Below are positions 34,360-46,265 of a DNA stretch of 64,000 nt, piece by piece (position 1 is the stretch's first letter; each line of letters begins with the position of its first letter). The notes beneath the pieces were generated by a model. That model saw nothing but the letters and a program-made list of their open reading frames with translations, searched no databases and was not told the DNA's origin. Location: positions 1 to 64,000 of the forward strand of contig NZ_BMND01000001.1 of the NCBI RefSeq assembly GCF_014646275.1, written 5' to 3'. The translations under genes and the position numbers were made by a program. The DNA comes from Streptomyces kronopolitis (GTDB lineage: Bacteria > Actinomycetota > Actinomycetes > Streptomycetales > Streptomycetaceae).

Positions 34360-35301
34360 ATGGAACCGAGGGAGTTGTGGGAGCGCCACGCGGTACTCGC
34401 ACAGGCGTTTTGCAGCAGCGATGACGAGGTCCGCCGTACGCAGGGACTCCTCGACGAGGCCGAGGCCCGTCGTTCGCGGACCCTGGCCGCCTTCGCCGTG
34501 ACCGTGGGCAGCGACGCCGTGGTGGCGGACCTGCTCGGCCTGGAGGAGCGCGAAGTGCGCCTGGCCCGGCGCACGGTGGGCAAGGACGACGCCCGTGCGG
34601 TCGCCCAGAGTCTGCTGTCCCAGCCCGCGTGCGAGCAACCCCCCGCGCAGCCGGCCGCCGCAGCCCCCGCGGGCCCGTCCCCCGCGGGTCAACCCAGCGC
34701 CAGTCCACCGGCCGCGAGTCCGGCAGCCGGGCCCGCTCCGGCCCCGGCCCCCGCGCCCCAGCCCGCCATGTCCCCGCCCGCCGAACCGGCCTGGGCGCCG
34801 GCCCTGGACGCGGTCCTGATGAGCAGTTGGCAGGCCGGGGTCGACCTCACCGCGCTGGCCTGCGAACTCGGTCTCGACGTACGGATCCTGGTGGCGCGGG
34901 CACAGCAGCTCACGGCCGAGAGCCGACCCGCGCCGCCGCCGGACCGGATCGGCCGGCACCGCCGCCTCGTCAACGTCTCGCCTCCCACCCCGCAGACCGA
35001 ATCTCCCCATGCGGCCTGGCATGAGCGGCCCCCGCAGGCACGAGAGCACTATGAACAGGAACCCTGGAAGCAACACCCGTATCAGAACTACCCGGAACAG
35101 CAGCAGTACCAGCAGTATCAGGAGTACCGGGTATACGAGCAGCAACCACAGCAGCACTACTACCAGCAGCCCTCCCAGGGCACCTGGGACGCCAACGCCA
35201 TCACCGCCGCCCAGCACGACTGGGACGGCATCCTCAGCCAGTGGGAGGCCACCACCTCCACCATTCCGCCCCTCTCCTCGCCCGGCCAGCAAGGCACATG
35301 A
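34360..35301 (+). CDS. Hypothetical protein with two HTH-like segments and Pro/Gln-rich linkers
   Basis: A 313-aa protein. N-terminal helical region with an HTH-like element (ADLLGLEEREVRLARRTVG, about residues 57-76). A Pro/Ala linker follows (about 95-140), then a second HTH-like element (LACELGLDVRILVARAQQLT, about 160-185) and a Gln/Tyr-rich tail (about 220-270, QQYQQYQEY runs) with a final hydrophilic WDANAITAAQHDWDGIL. Start ATG 34360 is inferred; AAGGAAC lies 13-14 bases upstream. DNA binding and condensate-like behaviour are possible. Family not recognised. Confidence 0.6.
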   Translation: MEPRELWERHAVLAQAFCSSDDEVRRTQGLLDEAEARRSRTLAAFAVTVGSDAVVADLLGLEEREVRLARRTVGKDDARAVAQSLLSQPACEQPPAQPAAAAPAGPSPAGQPSASPPAASPAAGPAPAPAPAPQPAMSPPAEPAWAPALDAVLMSSWQAGVDLTALACELGLDVRILVARAQQLTAESRPAPPPDRIGRHRRLVNVSPPTPQTESPHAAWHERPPQAREHYEQEPWKQHPYQNYPEQQQYQQYQEYRVYEQQPQQHYYQQPSQGTWDANAITAAQHDWDGILSQWEATTSTIPPLSSPGQQGT

Positions 35302-35356
35302 GGGCGCGGGCGGGCGCGGACGGACGACACCCCTGGGACCGGAGGCGTGAACGACC

Positions 35357-36175
35357 ATGACGCATGAACGAGTTGTCCTGGTGACGGGCGGCGGCACGGG
35401 CATCGGCGCGGCCACCGCGCGGCTGCTGCGGGCGGCCGGGCACCGGGTGGTGATCTCCGGTCGCCGCCCGGAGCCGCTGCACCGCCTCGCCGAGGAGACC
35501 GGGGCGCTGGCGCACCCCGCCGACGTCGCCGACCCCGACGCGGTGCGAGGCCTGGTCGAGGCGGCCGTGTCCGCGTACGGGCGGCTCGACGGGCTGGTGC
35601 TGAACGCCGGGATCGCCCGCGGCGGCCCGGTCGGTGAGCTGTCCATGGAGGACTGGCAGGCCGTCATGGCCACCAATGTCACCGGCCCCTTCCTGCTGCA
35701 ACGCGCCGCGCTCCCGCACCTGCTGGCGGCCCGTGGCGCGGTCGTCGCCGTCGCCTCGGTCGCCGCGCTGCGCAACGGCCACGGCAACGCCGCCTATGCC
35801 ACGTCCAAGGCGGCCCTGCTCCAGCTCTGCCGCTCGCTCGCCGTCGACTACGGGCGGGACGGGCTGCGCGCCAACATCGTCTGCCCCAGCTGGGTGCGGA
35901 CCGGGCTGGCCGACGGGCGGATGGCGCGCTTCGCCGAGGAGGCCGGGCTGGCGGGCGGGGTGGACGCCGCGTACGAGGAGGTCACCCGGCTGCTGCCGGC
36001 GGGCCGCCCCGGGGAGCCGCGGGAGGTCGCGGAGGCGATCTGCTGGCTGCTCTCGCCCGCCGCCTCCTTCGTCAACGGCGCGGTGCTGACCGTCGACGGC
36101 GGGGCGACGGCGGGCGACCCGGGCGGTGCCGCGTTCCGCTACCGCATCGCGCCGCGCGACGGCGCGGAGGGCTGA
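35357..36175 (+). CDS. Short-chain dehydrogenase/reductase
   Basis: A 272-aa classical SDR with TGGGTGIG (NAD(P) loop), NAG motif (LNAGIARG), catalytic Ser in AVASVAAL, YATSK and the C-terminal GAVLTVDGG. Reads ATG 35357, 55 bases after the previous gene. The substrate is unknown. It is convergent with the reductase of the Rieske system, so possibly part of the same catabolic region. Confidence 0.9.
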   Translation: MTHERVVLVTGGGTGIGAATARLLRAAGHRVVISGRRPEPLHRLAEETGALAHPADVADPDAVRGLVEAAVSAYGRLDGLVLNAGIARGGPVGELSMEDWQAVMATNVTGPFLLQRAALPHLLAARGAVVAVASVAALRNGHGNAAYATSKAALLQLCRSLAVDYGRDGLRANIVCPSWVRTGLADGRMARFAEEAGLAGGVDAAYEEVTRLLPAGRPGEPREVAEAICWLLSPAASFVNGAVLTVDGGATAGDPGGAAFRYRIAPRDGAEG

Positions 36176-36204
36176 GGCGCCGCCGGTGCGCGGCGCCCGG
36201 GCGG

Positions 36205-37374
36205 TCAGGTGGTGGCCGGCTGCGCGGCGCGGGCCAGGGTGCGGCGCAGCCGCATGAAGGGGCGCGGGCGGTTGAGGGCGAGGACCGCGGTGGGGTGCCC
36301 GTCGCGTTCGTAGCAGGCGAGGAAGCTGCGGTCGTCGGGCGAGCCCTCCAGGACGCGCGGGGTGTCGCCGGGCAGCCGTCGGCCGGCGAACTGGATGCGC
36401 ACGCCGTACTGGTCGGACCAGAAGTACGGGACGCCGCGGTGGGTCCTGGCGGTGCGTCCGGCCAGCAGGTTGTGCGCGGCCGTGGCGGCCTGTTCGGTGG
36501 CGCTGGTCCAGTGCTCGGCGCGGGTGCCGTCCACCCTGGCGACATCGCCCACCGCCACGACCTGGGGCAGCGGGGTGGCGCAGCCCGCGTCGCAGCGGAC
36601 CCCGTCGTCGAGCGGCAGCCCCGAGCCCGCCAGCCAGGCGGTGCGGGGCCGGACGCCGATGCCGGTGACCACCACCTCGGCGGGAAGCAGCCGGCCGTCG
36701 GCCAGTTCGACCCCGCTGACCCGGCCCCCGGAGCCCTCGCCGTGCAGCCGGGCGACCCCGGTTCCGGTGCGCAGGGTGACGCCGTGGTCGGCGTGGAGGG
36801 CGGCGCAGACGCCGGCCATCGCGTCGCCGAGCTGGGGGACGAGGGGGAGCGGGGCGGCCTCGACCACGGTGACGTGATGTCCGAGAGCGGCGCAGGACGA
36901 GGCGACCTCGGCGCCGATGAAGCCGCCGCCGATCACCACGACCCGGACCGGGCCGCGCGTCAGGTCCGCGCGCAGGGCCTGCGCGTCGTCGAGGGTGCGC
37001 AGGGTGTGCGCGCCGGCCGGCGCCGGGCCGGGCAGCCGGAGCGGGGCGGCGCCGGTGGCGAGCACCACGCCGTCGGTGGTCAGCCTGCGGCCGCCGTCGA
37101 GGAGCACCGCGCGCCCGCCGGTGTCGAGCCCGGTGGCCTCGGTGCCCAGCAGCCATTCGGCGTCGAGTTCGGCGATCTCCTCGGCGTCGGCCAGGGCCAG
37201 TTGGTCCGGGCCCGTCGCGCCGGTGAGGAGGCCCTTGGACAGCGGCGGGCGGTCGTAGGGGCCGTGGTGCTCGTCCCCGACGATCACCAGCCGGCCGTCG
37301 AACCCCTCGGCGCGCAGGGCCCGGGCGGCGTAGAGGCCGGCCAGCGAGGCTCCGATGACAGCGACCGACTTCAT
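36205..37374 (-). CDS. FAD-dependent ferredoxin reductase
   Basis: A 389-aa pyridine-nucleotide-disulfide-oxidoreductase-like flavoprotein of the BphA4/putidaredoxin-reductase type. FAD loop VIGASLAGLYAARALR, YDRPPLSKG, NAD loop VVVIGGGFIGAEVA and the C-terminal FAD contact VVAVGDVAR, followed by ferredoxin-reductase C-domain WSDQYGVRIQFAG. It passes electrons from NADH to the Rieske ferredoxin encoded directly upstream; ATG 37374 overlaps that gene's stop (ATGA). Confidence 0.92.
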   Translation of the reverse strand: MKSVAVIGASLAGLYAARALRAEGFDGRLVIVGDEHHGPYDRPPLSKGLLTGATGPDQLALADAEEIAELDAEWLLGTEATGLDTGGRAVLLDGGRRLTTDGVVLATGAAPLRLPGPAPAGAHTLRTLDDAQALRADLTRGPVRVVVIGGGFIGAEVASSCAALGHHVTVVEAAPLPLVPQLGDAMAGVCAALHADHGVTLRTGTGVARLHGEGSGGRVSGVELADGRLLPAEVVVTGIGVRPRTAWLAGSGLPLDDGVRCDAGCATPLPQVVAVGDVARVDGTRAEHWTSATEQAATAAHNLLAGRTARTHRGVPYFWSDQYGVRIQFAGRRLPGDTPRVLEGSPDDRSFLACYERDGHPTAVLALNRPRPFMRLRRTLARAAQPATT

Positions 37375-37691
37375 GCGGCGGTGCCCTCCTCGGCGGCGTG
37401 CTGGACGTAGATCATGCCGTCCTCGACGGTCACGGGGTGGGTGCGCACGGCCCGGCGGGCGGGCAGGCAGGTCGCCGCCCCGGTGCGCAGGTCGAACGCC
37501 GCGGCGTGCAGCGGGCATTCGACCAGGCAGCCCTCCAGCCAGCCGTCCGCGAGGGAGGCGTCCTGGTGGGTGCAGGTGTCGTCGATCGCGTAGAGCTGAC
37601 CCTCGGCGTGGAAGACGGCGATCGGCGGTGCGGTGTCGATGCGTACGGATTCGCCGGCGGGCAGATCGGCGAGACGGCAGACAGGAATCAC
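37371..37691 (-). CDS. Rieske [2Fe-2S] ferredoxin
   Basis: A 106-aa Rieske ferredoxin of the BphA3/NirD-like type. Cluster ligands are C40, H42, C59 and H62 (CTHQ and CPLH), with a CLPARRAVRTHPV C-terminal segment. GTG 37691 is preceded by AGGGGG and is a better start than ATG 37727. It overlaps its reductase gene by four bases. Together they form a Rieske electron-transfer chain, most likely for the Rieske oxygenase at 42.8 kb. Confidence 0.9.
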   Translation of the reverse strand: MIPVCRLADLPAGESVRIDTAPPIAVFHAEGQLYAIDDTCTHQDASLADGWLEGCLVECPLHAAAFDLRTGAATCLPARRAVRTHPVTVEDGMIYVQHAAEEGTAA

Positions 37692-37906
37692 GGGACCCCC
37701 TGGATCATCGAGTTTCGCGGTGCGCACGACGGAGCGCTATGCGCAACAGAATCCAGTCGCGCGGCCCACGCGTCAAGCGGTCCGGGGAAATGCCGGCCAT
37801 GGCGTGAAGAGCGCGCCCGCACCCCCTTGACGGTGCCGGTCGGCGTTCTCACTATGTCTCTCATCGCGCAACGAGTCGTGCAGTACGCAACACGAAGGGG
37901 TAGCGC
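37692..37906. promoter_or_regulatory. Divergent control region of the betaine-type catabolic locus
   Basis: A 215-base divergent gap with three copies of a CGCAAC element: GCGCAAC at 37741-37747 and 37866-37872 and ACGCAAC at 37885-37891. Possibly the site of the local regulator. No regulator has been matched to it. Confidence 0.35.
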
Positions 37907-41597
<3,691 letters not shown>

Positions 41598-41658
41598 GGG
41601 GGCATCGCCACACTCCCCGTACGCCGCACCCGTCCCCGTACGCAGAAGGAGCAACCGC

Positions 41659-42819
41659 ATGGCTCCCACCTACGACGTCATCGTCCTCGGCCTCGGCGGC
41701 ATGGGCAGCGCCGCCGCCCACCATCTCGCCGCCCGCGGCGCCCGGGTCCTGGGCCTGGAGAAGTTCGGCCCGGTGCACAACCTCGGCTCCAGCCACGGCG
41801 GTTCGCGCATCACCCGGCAGTCCTACTTCGAGGACCCGGCCTACGTCCCGCTGCTGCTGCGCTCCTACGAGCTGTACGCGAAGCTGGAGCGGGACACCGG
41901 CCGGGAGATCGCCACCCTCTGCGGCGGGGTGATGGTCGGCCGCCCCGACAGCCGTACGGTGCGCGGCAGTCTGGAGTCCGCCGTGCAGTGGGACCTCCCG
42001 CACGAGGTGCTGGACGCCGGGGAGATCCGCCGCCGCTTCCCGACGCTCACCCCGGCCGACGACGAGATCGCGCTGTACGAGGCGCGGGCGGGCCTGGTCC
42101 GGCCGGAGTACACCGTCGCCGCCCATGTGCAGCTCGCCGTCCAGGACGGCGCCGAGCTGCACTTCGAGGAGCCGGTCACCCGCTGGGAAGAGCTGCCCGG
42201 CGGCTCCGGGGTCCGGGTCCACACCCCCGAGAACACCTACACCGCGGGGCAGTTGGTGATCTGCCCCGGCGCCTGGGCACCCGCTCTGCTCACCGACCTC
42301 GGGGTGCCGTTCACCATCGAGCGGCAGGTCATGTACTGGTTCGCCCCCGACGGCGGCACCGCGCCCTTCGTCCCGGACCGGCACCCGATCTACATCTGGG
42401 AGGACGACCGGGGCGTGCAGATCTACGGCTTCCCCGCGATCGACGGCCCCCGCGGCGGCGCCAAGGTCGCCTTCTTCCGCAAGGGCACCGTCTGCACCCC
42501 CGAGACCATCGAACGCACCGTGCACGAGGACGAGGTGCGCGCCATGGCCGAGCAACTCGCCCCGCGTCTGCCCGCCCTCCCCGGCCGCTTCCTCAAGGCC
42601 GCCACCTGCATGTACTCCAATACCCCCGACGAGCACTTCGTGATCACCCGGCACCCCGCGCACCCGGAGACGGTGACCGTCGCCTGCGGATTCTCCGGCC
42701 ACGGCTTCAAGTTCGTGCCGGTGGTCGGTGAGATCGTCGCCGATCTCGCGCTGACCGGTGCCACCGCACATCCCATCGAGCTGTTCGACCCCCGCCGGCC
42801 CGCCGCCGCGGCTCTCTGA
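41659..42819 (+). CDS. Monomeric sarcosine oxidase (SoxA-type)
   Basis: A 386-aa flavoprotein. Dinucleotide loop [20 protein letters not shown], then [20 protein letters not shown]. Cys317 in [11 protein letters not shown] corresponds to the Cys that covalently binds FAD in monomeric sarcosine oxidase. N-methyltryptophan oxidase is a close alternative, but the neighbours favour sarcosine. It converts sarcosine to glycine, formaldehyde and H2O2. ATG 41659 has AGAAGGAG upstream. Confidence 0.87.
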   Translation: MAPTYDVIVLGLGGMGSAAAHHLAARGARVLGLEKFGPVHNLGSSHGGSRITRQSYFEDPAYVPLLLRSYELYAKLERDTGREIATLCGGVMVGRPDSRTVRGSLESAVQWDLPHEVLDAGEIRRRFPTLTPADDEIALYEARAGLVRPEYTVAAHVQLAVQDGAELHFEEPVTRWEELPGGSGVRVHTPENTYTAGQLVICPGAWAPALLTDLGVPFTIERQVMYWFAPDGGTAPFVPDRHPIYIWEDDRGVQIYGFPAIDGPRGGAKVAFFRKGTVCTPETIERTVHEDEVRAMAEQLAPRLPALPGRFLKAATCMYSNTPDEHFVITRHPAHPETVTVACGFSGHGFKFVPVVGEIVADLALTGATAHPIELFDPRRPAAAAL

Positions 42820-42830
42820 GGAGACCGGAT

Positions 42831-44006
42831 ATGACGACCACACCCGCCCCGTCCGCGGCCGCCGCGCCCGCCGCCGCGGCCACGCCCAGCCTCCTCGCCA
42901 CCCTCGCCGGCCACCACTACACCGACCCGGAGATCTTCCGCCAGGAACAGGAGAAGATCTTCGAGCGGCTGTGGTTCTGCGCGGTCCGCAGCGCCGACCT
43001 GGAGCGGCCCGGCGCCTTCCGCACGGTCCGGGTCGGCCGGGAGAGCGTACTGATCACCCGCAACCGCACCGGCGCCCTGCGCGCCTTCCTCAACGTCTGC
43101 CGGCACCGCGGCGCGCAGCTGTGCACCGAGGAGTCCGGCGAGGTCCGACGCAATCTCCAATGCCCGTACCACGCCTGGACCTACGACCTCGACGGCCGCC
43201 TGGTCGCCGCCCCCAACCTCCAGAAGATGCCGGACGTGGACCGCGGCGAGCGCGCGCTGGTCGCCGTCCCGCTGCGGGAGTGGCTCGGCTACGCCTGGGT
43301 GTGCCTGGCGGAGGAACCCCCGTCCTTCGAGGACACCGTGATCGGCGCGGCCGTCGAGCGGCTGGGGGACGCCGCCTCCCTCGACCGCTACCGCACCGAG
43401 GGCCTCGCCCTCGGCGCGCGCCGCACCTATGACGTGGCGGCCAACTGGAAGCTCATCATCGAGAACTTCATGGAGTGCTACCACTGCGCCACCATCCACC
43501 CCGAACTCACCGAGGTGCTGCCGGAGTTCGCCGACGGTTTCGCCGCCCAGTACTACGTCGGCCACGGCGCGGCCTTCGCCGAGGAGGCCACCGGCTTCAC
43601 CGTGGACGGCACCGAGGGCTTCGGCCGGCTCCCCGGTATCGAGGACACCCAGGACCGCCGCTACTACGCGATCACCGTCCGCCCGCAGGTGTTCGTGAAC
43701 CTCGTCCCGGACCACGTCATCGTCCACCGGATGTTCCCGATGGCGCCGGACCGCACCGTGGTCGAGTGCGACTGGCTGTATCTGCCCGAGGTCGTCGCCT
43801 CCGGCGCCGATGTCTCCAAGTCCGTCGAGCTCTTCCACCGGGTCAACGCCCAGGACTTCGACGCCTGCGAGCGCACCCAGCCGGCCATGCACTCCCGTGC
43901 GTACCGCGCCGGCGGGGTGCTGGTGCCCAGCGAGCACCACATCGGCGTCTTCCATCAGTGGGTCACCGACCGCCTGGCGGGGGAGGAGGCACCCTGCCAG
44001 GAATAG
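42831..44006 (+). CDS. Rieske oxygenase, glycine betaine demethylase-like (GbcA type)
   Basis: A 391-aa Rieske non-heme iron oxygenase. Rieske ligands C90, H92, C111, H114; mononuclear iron site in ENFMECYHCATIHPEL (H218, H223) with a bridging acid E215. It is most like glycine betaine monooxygenase/choline monooxygenase alpha subunits. It would convert betaine to dimethylglycine and formaldehyde. The usual FNR-type GbcB reductase is absent; the FAD reductase and ferredoxin at 36.2-37.7 kb probably replace it. ATG 42831, 11 bases after the oxidase gene, with GAGGAGACC as ribosome-binding site. Confidence 0.85.
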   Translation: MTTTPAPSAAAAPAAAATPSLLATLAGHHYTDPEIFRQEQEKIFERLWFCAVRSADLERPGAFRTVRVGRESVLITRNRTGALRAFLNVCRHRGAQLCTEESGEVRRNLQCPYHAWTYDLDGRLVAAPNLQKMPDVDRGERALVAVPLREWLGYAWVCLAEEPPSFEDTVIGAAVERLGDAASLDRYRTEGLALGARRTYDVAANWKLIIENFMECYHCATIHPELTEVLPEFADGFAAQYYVGHGAAFAEEATGFTVDGTEGFGRLPGIEDTQDRRYYAITVRPQVFVNLVPDHVIVHRMFPMAPDRTVVECDWLYLPEVVASGADVSKSVELFHRVNAQDFDACERTQPAMHSRAYRAGGVLVPSEHHIGVFHQWVTDRLAGEEAPCQE

Positions 44007-44007
44007 G

Positions 44008-44021
44008 TGAAGAAGTCTTCA
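44008..44021. promoter_or_regulatory. ArsR-type operator
   Basis: Inverted repeat TGAAGA - two bases - TCTTCA followed by ATAT, located 23 bases before the ArsR start and just after the Rieske-oxygenase stop. Its form resembles ArsR/SmtB operators (TGAA...TTCA). Confidence 0.55.
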
Positions 44022-44044
44022 TATGTCGTCGTTAAGATGGCACC

Positions 44045-44425
44045 ATGGGCCACCGCATGGATGACCACCGCACCACCACCCGCGAACGATTGGACGCGGT
44101 GGGAGCCGCGGAGGTCGCCGCCACCCTCCAGGCCCTGTCGACCCCTTCGCGGCTGCGCATCCTCGCCCGCCTCCAGGAGAGCCCCTGCGCGGTCGGCGAT
44201 CTCGCCGCCGCCGTCGGGATGGAGCAGTCCGCCTGCTCCCACCAGCTCCGGCTGCTGCGCAACCTCGGCCTGGTCACCGGCGAACGCCACGGCCGCTCGA
44301 TCGTCTACACGCTCTACGACCACCATGTCGCCGAACTCCTCGACCAGGCGCTCTTCCACGTCGAACATCTGCGGCTCGGCCTCCATGACGCACCGTCAGG
44401 GCAGGTGCGGACCACCGGGCGTTGA
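44045..44425 (+). CDS. ArsR/SmtB-family metalloregulator with intact alpha-5 metal site
   Basis: A 126-aa winged-helix repressor. HTH in VGMEQSACSHQLRLLRNLGL; the wing follows. The C-terminal helix carries D92-x-H94-x10-H105-x2-H108, exactly the CzrA/SmtB alpha-5 zinc/cobalt/nickel site. Cys48 (SPCAV) is not part of the alpha-3N ELCVC motif, so only the alpha-5 site is expected. It starts 38 bases after the Rieske-oxygenase stop. Its regulon is not evident: no metal transporter is adjacent. It most likely represses itself through the palindrome at 44008. Confidence 0.9.
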   Translation: MGHRMDDHRTTTRERLDAVGAAEVAATLQALSTPSRLRILARLQESPCAVGDLAAAVGMEQSACSHQLRLLRNLGLVTGERHGRSIVYTLYDHHVAELLDQALFHVEHLRLGLHDAPSGQVRTTGR

Positions 44426-44450
44426 CCTCGGGCCCACCGTGTAGCCTGCG

Positions 44451-44465
44451 CATACAGGCCGTATG
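44451..44465. promoter_or_regulatory. GntR-type operator
   Basis: Inverted repeat CATAC - five bases - GTATG in the promoter region of the GntR gene, downstream of a TTGACC box (44422-44427). Its position suits autoregulation. Confidence 0.5.
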
Positions 44466-44506
44466 GGGGATTCCTGGCGGGATGTCACGAGTGGGGAGTG
44501 CGGGCG

Positions 44507-45133
44507 ATGCAGTCGGGGCGCGAGCGGGCCTACGCCTATCTCAAGGAGAGTGTGCTGACCGACCCGGCGATGCGGGACCGCTTCCTGTCCGAGCAGGAGA
44601 TCGCCGACCGGATCGGCGTGTCCCGCACCCCGATCCGCGAGGCCCTGCTGCTGCTCGCCGCCGAGGACCTGGTGCGGCTGGTCCCCAAGCGCGGCGCGCA
44701 CATCGCCCCGCTCTCCGGCCGGGAGATCGGTGAACTGATCGAGATGCGCGGCCTGATCGAGCGCTTCGCCGCGCAGTGCACGACCGGCCGGGGCACCGCA
44801 CCCGTCGAGGAGATGGCCGGCCACCTGGACCGGCAGGAGGCGCTGCGCGGCGAGTCCGGTGCCGCCGAGTTCCTCGCCGCCGGCCACCGCTTCCACGCCA
44901 GCCTGGTCGCCGCTGTCGGCAACACGCTGATGTGCCGCGAGTACGACGCGCTGCGCAGCCGTCAGACCCGGGCCGGCGCGCCCGGCCACCACGGCTCGGG
45001 CCACCGCCGGGACGAGATCCTCGCCGAACACCGCCGCATCCTCGACGGGTTGGCCGCCGGGGACGCCGCGGCCGCCTGCGCGGCCATCGACAGCCACCTC
45101 CAGGCGACCCGGCGCGTCCTCCTGGCCGACTGA
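44507..45133 (+). CDS. GntR-family regulator with FCD domain
   Basis: A 208-aa protein. N-terminal winged HTH (LSEQEIADRIGVSRTPIREA) and all-helical FCD domain with metal-binding Asp/His (GHRFHASLVAAVGN, SGHRRDEILAEHRRI). ATG 44507 is preferred over GTG 44498 because GGGGAG (44492-44497) has proper spacing only for it. FCD regulators commonly respond to small organic acids; location after the betaine genes suggests that pathway. Convergent with the nitrilase-fold gene. Confidence 0.88.
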   Translation: MQSGRERAYAYLKESVLTDPAMRDRFLSEQEIADRIGVSRTPIREALLLLAAEDLVRLVPKRGAHIAPLSGREIGELIEMRGLIERFAAQCTTGRGTAPVEEMAGHLDRQEALRGESGAAEFLAAGHRFHASLVAAVGNTLMCREYDALRSRQTRAGAPGHHGSGHRRDEILAEHRRILDGLAAGDAAAACAAIDSHLQATRRVLLAD

Positions 45134-45149
45134 CCGCCGCGGCCGGCCC

Positions 45150-45944
45150 CTACAGCTGCCGGTTGTCCAGCACCGCCACGGCCCGCCTCACGCGGAGCGC
45201 CTCCTCGGCGTCCACCTCCCCGACCAGCAGGTCGGGCGCGGCGCCCAGTTGGCCGCGCACCGTCCCGTCGGGGCCGATCAGCGCGCTGTGCCCGACGCCG
45301 TGCGGCAGCTTCGCGGGGGCGTCCGGATCGACCGAGGGGTCCGGGGCGGACTGGTCGACGGCCGCCACCCACACCGTCGCGTCCAGGGCGCGGGCGCGCA
45401 CCAGCAGATCCCACTGCGCCCGCTTGCCCGGCCCGGCGCCCCATGAGGCGGGCAGGACGGACACCGTGGCCCCGGCGTCCGCGTGCGCCCGGAACAGCTC
45501 GGGGAAGCGCAGGTCGTAGCACGTGGCCAGGCCCACCCGGACCCCTTCGACGTCGATGGTCACCACGCGGTCGCCCGGCGCGACCGTGTCGGACTCCCGG
45601 AAGCCGAACGCGTCATACAGATGGATCTTGTCGTAGGACGCCTCGACCCCGGGTCCGGTGGCCAGCAGGGTGTTGGCCACCCGCCCGTCGCCGGCCGGGG
45701 TGAACATGCCCGCCACCACCGTCACCCCGGTCTCCCGGGCCACCGCGCGCACCCCCTCGGCCCACGGCCCGTCCAGCGGCTCGGCCACCTCGGCGAGCGG
45801 CTCGCCGAACCGCACCATGGCCGCCTCGGGAAGGGCCACCAGATGGGCCCCCTCGCGTGCCGCACGACGCACGTGCTCCTGCACCGCCGCGAGGTTCTGC
45901 TTCGGATCGGTCGATGCCGTCATCTGGCACAGCGCGATACGCAT
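45150..45944 (-). CDS. Carbon-nitrogen hydrolase (nitrilase superfamily)
   Basis: A 264-aa amidohydrolase. Catalytic triad positions: Glu in LPEAAMV, Lys in YDKIHLYDAFGFRES, Cys in ATCYDLRFPELFR. It most resembles omega-amidase/Nit-type members (about 265 aa) that hydrolyse linear amides such as deaminated glutamine. The substrate is not established. It is convergent with the GntR gene (16-base gap) and may be controlled by it. Start ATG 45944 follows AGGGAGCCC. Confidence 0.88.
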   Translation of the reverse strand: MRIALCQMTASTDPKQNLAAVQEHVRRAAREGAHLVALPEAAMVRFGEPLAEVAEPLDGPWAEGVRAVARETGVTVVAGMFTPAGDGRVANTLLATGPGVEASYDKIHLYDAFGFRESDTVAPGDRVVTIDVEGVRVGLATCYDLRFPELFRAHADAGATVSVLPASWGAGPGKRAQWDLLVRARALDATVWVAAVDQSAPDPSVDPDAPAKLPHGVGHSALIGPDGTVRGQLGAAPDLLVGEVDAEEALRVRRAVAVLDNRQL

Positions 45945-46265
45945 CGGGCTCCCTCTTCCTGCTCTTCCTTCGTGCCGATCGGTTTTCAGAGTGGCTGTCC
46001 GCAGCCCTGCCCCGGACCCGGTCCGCCCACGCGCCGCACGGACCCGGGCGTGTCACCCGCACCCGCGTGCGACGACGGCCACCCAGGCCATCCTGCCTCC
46101 GGACCGCCCGGTGCCGCTCGCCGGGCGCCGCGCGCCGGGCACGGCGGCGGCCGCGAGACCGGTGTTCTGTAACGGTAGTGACTCGAAGAGTGACTCTGAC
46201 GTCTCCTCAGCTGTCTTTGTGGTGCACTTTTCGGACGTGCGGCCGTCTCATTTCATGGGGGAGCG
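45945..46265. other. Divergent intergenic with direct repeat
   Basis: The 321-base gap between the nitrilase gene and the zinc-ribbon operon. It has an eight-base direct repeat AGTGACTC at 46177-46184 and 46189-46196 (12-base period), within the 90 bases before the zinc-ribbon gene, likely promoter-associated. No gene seen. Confidence 0.4.
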
